Of a stretch of 17,010 bases of DNA, positions 6,434-12,195 are shown one piece after another. Under the pieces are notes generated by a model. The model did not search any database and was not told the DNA's origin. It saw only the letters and a program-made list of their open reading frames with translations. Origin of the DNA: JBDTMT01 sp033764095 (lineage in GTDB: Bacteria > Desulfobacterota > Binatia > HRBIN30 > CADEER01); the NCBI GenBank assembly GCA_033764095.1, contig JANRJF010000201.1, positions 1 to 17,010 of the forward strand. Reading direction: 5' to 3'. Position numbers and translations under genes: made by a program. Position 1 is the first letter of the stretch. Each line of letters begins with the position of its first letter.

Positions 6434-7217
6434 CTGCACACCCCGGCGGTGGCTGCCGCTGGTGGTCGTGGCGCTCATCACCGCAGTGGATGTGCTCCAC
6501 GCTGCCGAGCTGCCGGCGCCGTCGTCGACGTTGAGTGCCGCGGCGCAGCGCCCGTACTGGGAGCGCGGCGAGACGTTGACCGCCCCGCCGCGCTGCGCGC
6601 TCGACCGCAGCCTGGCTGGCGCCGGCAGCACGATCATCGTGCTGGTGCCGGTCGGCGACGTGCCTGAGACGCTGCTCGGTGCGATCGGCTACGTGCTGCA
6701 GCGCGAGCTGTCGTTGCCGGCCTGTATTTCCAGCACGTCGGTTCCGCTGCCACCACCGACGCGCATGGGCGACCGCCCGGTCGGTGAGCAGTGGCATGCC
6801 GACGAGTTGGTCAAAGCGTTCGCGCGCTTGGCGCCGGCGCGCGCCGACACCCCTGCCGTCTTCGTCCTGGTCACGCCGGTCGACATCTACAAGGGCGACG
6901 TGCACTTTCTCTTCTCGCAGAGCTACCCGTGGGGCGGGGCGGTGGTCTCGTTCGCGCGCTTCGGAGATCCGCGCCAGGAGGAGGCAACGGTCGCGCATCG
7001 CACCGCCAAGTCGGCGCTCGGCGCACTGGTCAAGGGGTTCGACCTCCCGCCGTCGAGCGATCCGAACTGCGTCACCAGCTATACCCGCTCGCTGCCCGAG
7101 TTCGACGCCAAGGGCAATCGGCCGAGCCCGGAAACCATGGAGCGCTTCCGCGCAGCGCTGCAGCGTCGCGACAACGCCTGGGCCGCGCGTGCAAGCGGGA
7201 CGCCGAGCGCCGAGTAA
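6378..7217 (+). CDS. Exported archaemetzincin-like protein with lost zinc-protease site
   Basis: 279 residues. A His-rich start (MAHAHHD) is followed by a long basic region and a hydrophobic segment WLPLVVVALITAV (25-37) with a likely signal cleavage near LHA-AE (40-44), so export is predicted. The body follows the archaemetzincin order as I recall it: TIIVLVPVGDVPETLL (85-100), then VLVTPVDIYKGDVHFLFSQS (163-182), then GGAVVSFARFGD (186-197), then RTAKSALGALVKGFDLP (208-224), then CVTSYTRSLPEFDAKG (231-246). In active members the segment after the Arg/Lys pair is HExxHxxGxxHC; here it reads SALGALVKGFDLP, with no His or Glu. The downstream CxxC is also absent; only Cys231 remains. I infer a pseudo-protease that kept the fold. 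An alternative is an unrelated exported protein with chance similarity. Surroundings suggest a metal-related role, but the function is unknown. Confidence 0.65.
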   Translation: MAHAHHDIPLRSRSLWRSACTPRRWLPLVVVALITAVDVLHAAELPAPSSTLSAAAQRPYWERGETLTAPPRCALDRSLAGAGSTIIVLVPVGDVPETLLGAIGYVLQRELSLPACISSTSVPLPPPTRMGDRPVGEQWHADELVKAFARLAPARADTPAVFVLVTPVDIYKGDVHFLFSQSYPWGGAVVSFARFGDPRQEEATVAHRTAKSALGALVKGFDLPPSSDPNCVTSYTRSLPEFDAKGNRPSPETMERFRAALQRRDNAWAARASGTPSAE

Positions 7218-7260
7218 GAGTGGTGCAGCGCGCCGCCAAGACCATTGCCGTGCGGTGCCT

Positions 7261-7283
7261 GGGCCGCGTTGCGCATGCGGCCC
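7261..7283. other. Perfect 7-base-stem hairpin downstream of the archaemetzincin-like gene
   Basis: GGGCCGC (7261-7267) and GCGGCCC (7277-7283) pair around a 9-base loop. There is no T-run after it, so an intrinsic terminator is only a weak possibility. Confidence 0.35.
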
Positions 7284-7329
7284 GACTTCGATCGCTTGTG
7301 GAGTGATCGCTCGGTGCAGCGCCGCGCAT

Positions 7330-7375
7330 GAGGGGCTCGGCTCGAGTCGACACGCCGTGTCGAGCCCGAACCCTC
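7330..7375. repeat. Imperfect inverted repeat in the 7218-7497 gap
   Basis: The left arm starting GAGGGGCTCGG and ending CGACAC (7330-7353) pairs with GTGTCGAGCCCGAACCCTC (7357-7375), with one bulge of about 5 bases and a 3-base loop. I see no other gene or site in the 280-base gap between the archaemetzincin-like gene and the methyltransferase. Confidence 0.6.
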
Positions 7376-7497
7376 AGCCCGAGCCCGTCCTCCCCCTGTG
7401 GGCATGACGGCCTGACGCAGCGCCGCGCCCAAGTCCGGTTCTCCCGGCTTGCGGCCGCCCCACGAAAGGCGTTCGATGGTGCGACGCGAGGTTCGCC

Positions 7498-7551
7498 ATG
7501 GCTCACGCACACCACGACACCCACAACCATCCGTTCGTGCCCGCGCTCGGC
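7498..7551 (+). repeat. Duplicated 5'-coding segment, copy B (matches 6378-6433)
   Basis: Counterpart of the segment at the start of the archaemetzincin-like gene. In this copy the sequence reads smoothly into the methyltransferase fold, so it is the more likely ancestor. Confidence 0.7.
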
Positions 7552-8175
7552 TGGCACGCGCTGACGCGGCTCTACGATCCGCTCATCGCCCTGACGCTGC
7601 GCGAGCGAGCGGTGAAGCAGCAGCTGGTCGAGCAGGCGCGGCTCGCGCCGGGCTGCGCGGTGCTCGACTTCGGCTGCGGCACCGGCACGCTGGCGCTGCT
7701 GCTCAAGCGCCACTGCCCAACCGCACGCGTGGTGGGCATCGACGTCGATCCCACCGTGCTGGAGCTGGCGCGGCGCAAGATCCTGCGCGCCGGGCTGGAT
7801 ATCGAGCTGCGCCAGGGCGTCTTCGGCGCCGACACCTTCGCGCCCGCCAGCTTCGACCGCATCGTCTCGACGCTCGTCCTGCATCACCTGACGCGCGACG
7901 AGAAGCTCGCCGTGCTGCGCGCCATGCGCACCGCGCTGCGCCCCGGCGGCGAGCTGCACGTCGCCGATTTCGGTCCGCCGCACAACGCCCTGATGCGGCT
8001 GGCGGCGCGCGTCATCGGCCACGTCGATGGCGCGGGCCGCGTCGGCGACAACCTGGCCGGCAAGCTGCCGGCGCTCATCGCGGAGGCCGGGTTCACGGAG
8101 GTGGCCACCGTCGGCCGCCGCAGCACGCCGTTCGGCACGCTGGCGTACCTGCGCGCCAGCCGGGGGGCGGCATGA
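7498..8175 (+). CDS. Class I SAM-dependent methyltransferase (UbiE-like) with His-rich N-terminus
   Basis: 225 residues. It carries the SAM-binding motif I LDFGCGTGTL (56-65), the acidic ribose-binding position in GIDVDP (80-85), FDRIVSTLVLHHL (119-131) and the post-motif RPGGELHVADFG (148-159). These are standard for cytoplasmic class I methyltransferases; the substrate is not evident. The first 12 residues, MAHAHHDTHNHP, hold five His and precede the family body FVPALGWHALTRLYDP. The next gene starts within its last codons (ATGA overlap at 8172-8175), so the two are translationally coupled. No strong Shine-Dalgarno sequence is seen. The start is supported by similarity to methyltransferases that begin in this way and by the shared 5' segment with 6378. 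Its presence among metal genes suggests, but does not show, a metal or metalloid link. Confidence 0.88.
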   Translation: MAHAHHDTHNHPFVPALGWHALTRLYDPLIALTLRERAVKQQLVEQARLAPGCAVLDFGCGTGTLALLLKRHCPTARVVGIDVDPTVLELARRKILRAGLDIELRQGVFGADTFAPASFDRIVSTLVLHHLTRDEKLAVLRAMRTALRPGGELHVADFGPPHNALMRLAARVIGHVDGAGRVGDNLAGKLPALIAEAGFTEVATVGRRSTPFGTLAYLRASRGAA

Positions 8176-8405
8176 GGCGCGTGGCGCGCGCCGGATCGAT
8201 TGCGCTACTGCTCGCGCTGGCCAGCGCCGCGCCGCTGCGCGCGCCGGTCTGGGCGGAGGCGCCGCCGCCGACCGCGGCCGCCGCGTCGACCCGCACGGTG
8301 GGCCGCTTCACCTGTCCGCAGCACCCGCAGGTACACAAGCGCACGCCGGGCAAGTGCCCGATGTGCGGCACGACGCTTGTGCCGGTCCCCACGCCGGGGT
8401 CGTGA
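8172..8405 (+). CDS. Small secreted heavy-metal-binding-domain protein
   Basis: 77 residues. An N-terminal signal (hydrophobic 8-20, possible cleavage near VWA-EA at 26-30) is followed by an Ala/Pro-rich linker and one heavy-metal-binding domain of the CPxHPxx...PGKCPxCGxxLVP type. Visible ligands are Cys48, His51, Cys62 and Cys65. Such domains are common at the N-termini of copper P-type ATPases and of CusB-like adaptors; here the domain stands alone in an exported protein and probably binds a soft metal in the periplasm. The ATG overlaps the methyltransferase stop codon (ATGA). The family word is usually CPMHP; here it is CPQHP. Metal specificity cannot be read from the sequence. Confidence 0.85.
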   Translation: MRRVARAGSIALLLALASAAPLRAPVWAEAPPPTAAAASTRTVGRFTCPQHPQVHKRTPGKCPMCGTTLVPVPTPGS

Positions 8406-8451
8406 CGGTCGCTTCGTCCGCTCCCACTGACGATCGGAAGACATCGGCGCC

Positions 8452-9219
8452 ATGGATGACCTTCATGCCAGCGCGGAGGGCGGCCTGAGCAAGGTTCCCG
8501 AGGTGACGCTGCTCTTCTGGATCATCAAGATCGCCGCGACGACGCTCGGTGAGACCGGCGGCGACGCCGTGTCGATGTCGATGCACCTCGGCTACCTGGT
8601 CGCCACGGCCATCTTCGCCGCGCTGTTCCTGCTCGCGGTCGGCGCGCAGATCGCGGCCGACCGCTTCCGACCGGCGCTGTACTGGACGACGATCATCGCC
8701 ACGACGACCGTCGGCACGACGCTGGCCGACTTCGTCACGCGCTCGCTCGGCATCGGCTATCCCGGTGGCGCCGCGCTGCTGCTCGCCCTGCTGCTGGCCT
8801 CGCTGGCGGCCTGGTACCTGTCGTTCGGATCGGTGGCGGTGAGCTCGGTCAGCGCGCCCGGCGCCGAGACGTTCTACTGGGTGACCATCATGTTTTCGCA
8901 GACGCTCGGCACTGCGCTGGGCGACTGGACCGCCGACACCGCCGGCCTCGGCTACCTTGGCGGCGCCGCGGTCTTCTGGCTGCTCCTCGGACTGGTCGTC
9001 GGCTTGTATCGCCTCACCACCCTCTCGCGCACGGCGCTGTTCTGGATGGCGTTCGTGCTGACGCGGCCGCTCGGTGCGGTGGTGGGCGACTGGCTCGACA
9101 AGCCGATCAGCGAAGGCGGCCTGGCGTTGAGCCGCTACTCGGCCTCCGCCGCGTTGCTGGTCTTCATCGCCCTCTGCATCCTGCTGTTTCCGCAGCGCGC
9201 GGCGCGTACGGCACACTGA
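8452..9219 (+). CDS. DUF347-repeat integral membrane protein (COG4705-like)
   Basis: 255 residues, almost entirely hydrophobic, about eight membrane segments. It contains four copies of the DUF347 repeat: FW...LGETGGD (22-38), YW...VGTTLAD (77-93), YW...LGTALGD (142-158) and FW...LGAVVGD (197-213). In each copy the Trp and the Asp are exactly 15 residues apart (W23/D38, W78/D93, W143/D158, W198/D213), and the copies are 55, 65 and 55 residues apart. Function is not established. Four internal repeats with acidic membrane residues suggest a transporter or channel with internal symmetry (inference). The ATG at 8452 has a weak GGAAG 12 bases upstream. Its neighbours are metal-binding proteins. 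Confidence 0.9.
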   Translation: MDDLHASAEGGLSKVPEVTLLFWIIKIAATTLGETGGDAVSMSMHLGYLVATAIFAALFLLAVGAQIAADRFRPALYWTTIIATTTVGTTLADFVTRSLGIGYPGGAALLLALLLASLAAWYLSFGSVAVSSVSAPGAETFYWVTIMFSQTLGTALGDWTADTAGLGYLGGAAVFWLLLGLVVGLYRLTTLSRTALFWMAFVLTRPLGAVVGDWLDKPISEGGLALSRYSASAALLVFIALCILLFPQRAARTAH

Positions 9220-9278
9220 CCGCCGGCGAACTCCGGATGCCTCTTGCCCGCCCGTCGCAAAGCGGCGAAGAGGACGGC

Positions 9279-9635
9279 ATGCACCGTTCCTTGCGCCAGG
9301 CGTACGTCGCCGAGCTCGCCGCTGCCGCGGCCGCCGACGCGCACGGCGCGCGCGCCGCGGCCTGGCATCACCTCGAACGCGCGCACGTGCTCAGCCAGCC
9401 GTTTGGTCTGGCGCACACGCGCGTGCACGGGCGCATGCTCGCCTTCGCCCTGCGCGGGCGCGATTGGACCGAGATCGTCGGGCAGTTGCCGCGCCTGCTG
9501 CTGGCCGCGCCGGCCACCTGGCTGGGGCGCGCGCCGCGCGGCAACAGCGGCGGTGCGCGCGTGCCGATGGAGCGGCCGATGCCGATCCCCGCCGACCTCG
9601 TGGCACTGCTGCGCGACGAGTGCGAGGGCCCGTGA
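9279..9635 (+). CDS. DUF3703 family protein
   Basis: 118 residues from the ATG at 9279, which has AAGAGG five bases before it; an ATG at 9237 would add 14 residues of low-complexity sequence. It shows the DUF3703 features AWHHLERAHVLSQPF, HTRVHGRMLAFALRGRD, EIVGQLPRLLLAAP and RGNSGGARV. No signal or membrane segment is seen, so it is probably cytoplasmic. The function of the family is unknown. The several His residues in HHLERAH and H-x3-H could bind a metal (inference). The stop codon overlaps the next start (GTGA at 9632-9635), which couples it to the exporter. Confidence 0.82.
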   Translation: MHRSLRQAYVAELAAAAAADAHGARAAAWHHLERAHVLSQPFGLAHTRVHGRMLAFALRGRDWTEIVGQLPRLLLAAPATWLGRAPRGNSGGARVPMERPMPIPADLVALLRDECEGP

Positions 9636-10681
9636 GCCCGACGCCGGACCGCGCGGCGCGCGGCGCCGTGCTGGAGGCGCTGGCCGCGGCGGCGCTGTTC
9701 GGCGCCGCTGCGCCGCTCGGCAAGCTGCTGGTCTATCGCCTGGCGCCGCTGCAACTCGCCGGCCTGCTCTATCTCGGCGCCGCCCTGGCGGTGCTGCCGG
9801 TGGCCTGGCGCCGCGGCGGCCCGATGGACGGCGCCAACCGCCGCCGCCTCGCCGCGGCGGTGCTGTGCGGTGGCATCGTCGCGCCCGTCCTGCTGGTGCT
9901 GGCGCTGCGCATCGCCGACGCGGCGGCGGTGTCGCTGCTGCTGACGCTGGAGGTCGCCGCCACCGCCGCGCTCGGCGCGCTGTTCTTTCGCGACGTGCTC
10001 GGCCGGCGCGGTTGGGTCGGCATCGCCGGCGTGCTGCTGGCCAGCGCCACGCTCGCCTGGAGCGGCGGCGCTCCCGGCCTGCTCACCGCGGCGCTGGTCG
10101 GCCTCGCCTGCCTGCTGTGGGGGCTCGACAACAATCTCACCGCGCTGATCGACGCGCTGCCGCCGGCGCGCGTGACGCTGATCAAGGGCGCGGTGGCGGG
10201 CGGCTGCAATCTGTTGCTCGCCGCGCTGCTGATGCCCGAGTGGCCGGGGCTCACCGACGTGGCTGCCGCGTTGGCGATCGGCGCGCTCTGCTACGGGCTC
10301 AGCCTGGTGCTGTTCATCCGCGCGGCGCAGCGGCTCGGCGCGGTGCGTGCGCAGGCGACCTTCGCCACCGCGCCATTCTGGGGCGTCGCCCTGGCGGCGG
10401 CGGTGCTCGGCGAGGCGCTGCCGATCGGCGCGGTCGGCGCCATGCTGCTCGCCGGCCTGTCGGTGTTCATCCTGGTGCGCGCCCGCCACACCCACTGGCA
10501 CCGCCACGAACCGCTGGAGCACGAGCACAGCCATCGGCACGACGACGGACACCACGCGCACGAGCACGACGGGCTGCCGGCCGACACCCGTCACACGCAT
10601 CGCCACGCGCACGGCGCCATCGCCCACGCCCATCCGCACCTGCCGGATCTGCATCATCGCCACGCCCATGAGGACCGCTGA
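9632..10681 (+). CDS. EamA/DMT-family exporter with a His-rich C-terminal tail
   Basis: 349 residues from a GTG start overlapping the upstream stop. About ten hydrophobic segments over residues 10-283 form two EamA-type halves; PLGKLL near the N-terminus and the motif following TLEVAATAALGALFF are typical. DMT exporters move small molecules or ions out across the inner membrane. The last 64 residues (286-349) form a hydrophilic tail with 23 His in HxH and HxHxH runs, such as EHEHSHRHDDGHHAHEHD. This tail resembles the His-rich loops of zinc and nickel transporters, so metal sensing or export is inferred. Tail function and substrate are unproven. The tail has the same GC-rich codon usage as the rest and is not an obvious frameshift. 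Confidence 0.85.
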   Translation: MSPTPDRAARGAVLEALAAAALFGAAAPLGKLLVYRLAPLQLAGLLYLGAALAVLPVAWRRGGPMDGANRRRLAAAVLCGGIVAPVLLVLALRIADAAAVSLLLTLEVAATAALGALFFRDVLGRRGWVGIAGVLLASATLAWSGGAPGLLTAALVGLACLLWGLDNNLTALIDALPPARVTLIKGAVAGGCNLLLAALLMPEWPGLTDVAAALAIGALCYGLSLVLFIRAAQRLGAVRAQATFATAPFWGVALAAAVLGEALPIGAVGAMLLAGLSVFILVRARHTHWHRHEPLEHEHSHRHDDGHHAHEHDGLPADTRHTHRHAHGAIAHAHPHLPDLHHRHAHEDR

Positions 10682-10735
10682 TCAGTCGGGCAGCAGCCGG
10701 GCCGACGGTCGTCGGCTGAGGGGCGTGGTGAGCGC

Positions 10736-11065
10736 ATGATCGTCACCACCGGGCTGTTCGTTGCCACCGCGCTGGCCGAGATCCTGGGCTGCTACCTGGT
10801 GTGGATGTGGCTGCGCGGCGGATGGTCCGCCGCGGTGCTGCTGCCGGCGGCGTGCAGCCTGGCGCTGTTCGCCTGGTTGCTGACGCTGCATCCGGCCGCC
10901 GCCGGCCGCGTCTACGCGGCGTACGGTGGGGTCTACGTCGCCACCGCGATCGCCTGGCTGTGGCTGGTCGATGGCCAGCCGCCGGATCGCTGGGATCTGC
11001 TCGGCGGCGCGGTGGCGGTCGGCGGCATGCTGATCATCCTGTTCGGCCCGCGCGCCGGCTCCTGA
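10736..11065 (+). CDS. ynfA: YnfA/UPF0060-family small membrane protein
   Basis: 109 residues with four hydrophobic segments. It matches E. coli YnfA along its length: FVATALAEILGCY (8-20), LFAWLLTLHPAAAGRVYAAYG (about 44-64), a WLWLVDG turn, and a GMLIILFG end. The family is small-multidrug-resistance-like and sits in the inner membrane; its function is still uncertain. The ATG at 10736 lacks a strong Shine-Dalgarno sequence, but the length and N-terminus match the family. It follows the His-tailed exporter by 54 bases on the same strand. Confidence 0.95.
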   Translation: MIVTTGLFVATALAEILGCYLVWMWLRGGWSAAVLLPAACSLALFAWLLTLHPAAAGRVYAAYGGVYVATAIAWLWLVDGQPPDRWDLLGGAVAVGGMLIILFGPRAGS

Positions 11066-11196
11066 CCCTGGGAATCAGTCGCGCTGCGCGTCGCCAGCCG
11101 TGCGACGCGCGTTCCGCTCATGCGCGCCGGCTGTGTCACGCCGCACCGCGTCACGCGCGGCACGTGCCTTGCTCCCTCCCGCCGCCGGGCAACCAA

Positions 11197-11204
11197 GGGG
11201 AGGA
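11197..11204 (+). promoter_or_regulatory. Ribosome binding site deciding the start at 11208
   Basis: AGGGGAGG-type purine run just before ATG 11208. It is why the shorter form was chosen over the open upstream frame. Confidence 0.7.
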
Positions 11205-11207
11205 ACG

Positions 11208-12179
11208 ATGCGACCTGTGCTGGCAGTACTGGTCGGCATCGCGGGGCTGGCGGCCTTCGGCCGGGGCGCCGCGGGCGATGACGATCCGTTCGTCGACTTC
11301 AAGAGTCCGATCACCAACCCGGTGAACTTCGAGGATCCGCGCGCCACCAGCGAGATCCGGCCGATCTACGCGCACCACCATATCAGCGCGCAGTTCGCCA
11401 ACGACGCTCTGCAGCAGGGCGGGGTCGACATCGTCGCGCTGCAGCTGCGCTACGCGATCAACGACCGCTGGGCGATCATCGCCACCAAGGACGGCTATGT
11501 CTGGCTGCGGCCGAACCACCCGATCCAGGGCGTCGTCCAACACAGCGACGGCTGGGCGAACATCGCGTTCGGCGCCAAGTACGCCTTCTGGCGCGACGCG
11601 GCGCTGCGCGCCATGGGCACGGTCGGGCTGCGCTACGAGGCGCCCTCCGGCAACGCGCAGGGACTGCAGGGGCCGGTGTTCATCAACAGCTCGCTCGGCG
11701 ATCGCGGCAACGGCAGCATGAATCCGTTCCTGTCGGCCCTCTGGGGCACCGGCGATCTGCATCTGATGGGCTACAGCGGGTTCCGCTTTCCGCTCTCGGA
11801 CGTCGACACCATGTTCTTCGACCTGTCGCTGCACGCCGACTACACCTCGCCCGAGCTCACCTTCGCCAAGCCGGAGTGGAAGATCGGCACCATCTCGCCG
11901 ACCATCGAGCTGAACTGGGTGCAGGCGCTGCGCAGCGGCGATCGCATCCCGCTCAACGCCGAGGGCTTCGACTTCTTCAACCTCGGATCGAGCAACGTCG
12001 CCGGGACCGGCGTGGTGACGATGGGCTTCGGCGCGCGCTGGCGCTTCGTCGACGACCTCGACATCTGGGGGCGGCGCGCCGGCGTCGACTTCGGCGCCGC
12101 CTACGAGCTGCCGATCACCAACCGCGAGTGGATCTTCGGCTGGCGGGTCACCACCGACCTGATCTTCTGGATGGTCTGA
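11208..12179 (+). CDS. Predicted outer-membrane beta-barrel protein, unrecognised family
   Basis: 323 residues. A signal peptide (hydrophobic 4-18, likely cleavage near GAAG-DDD) is followed by a sequence with alternating polar and aromatic stretches and no long hydrophobic helices, as in outer-membrane barrels; examples are YAHHHISAQF, WANIAFGAKYAFW, TVGLRYEAPSG and GVVTMGFGARWRF. The C-terminus is rich in aromatic residues (IFGWRVTTDLIFWMV). I do not recognise the family. Placement beside czc and the plus-strand metal genes suggests a role in metal passage or envelope tolerance (inference). A Shine-Dalgarno run precedes the ATG. It converges on czcA with only 16 bases between stop codons. 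Confidence 0.7.
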   Translation: MRPVLAVLVGIAGLAAFGRGAAGDDDPFVDFKSPITNPVNFEDPRATSEIRPIYAHHHISAQFANDALQQGGVDIVALQLRYAINDRWAIIATKDGYVWLRPNHPIQGVVQHSDGWANIAFGAKYAFWRDAALRAMGTVGLRYEAPSGNAQGLQGPVFINSSLGDRGNGSMNPFLSALWGTGDLHLMGYSGFRFPLSDVDTMFFDLSLHADYTSPELTFAKPEWKIGTISPTIELNWVQALRSGDRIPLNAEGFDFFNLGSSNVAGTGVVTMGFGARWRFVDDLDIWGRRAGVDFGAAYELPITNREWIFGWRVTTDLIFWMV

Positions 12180-12195
12180 TCGAGCGGCCGCGCGC

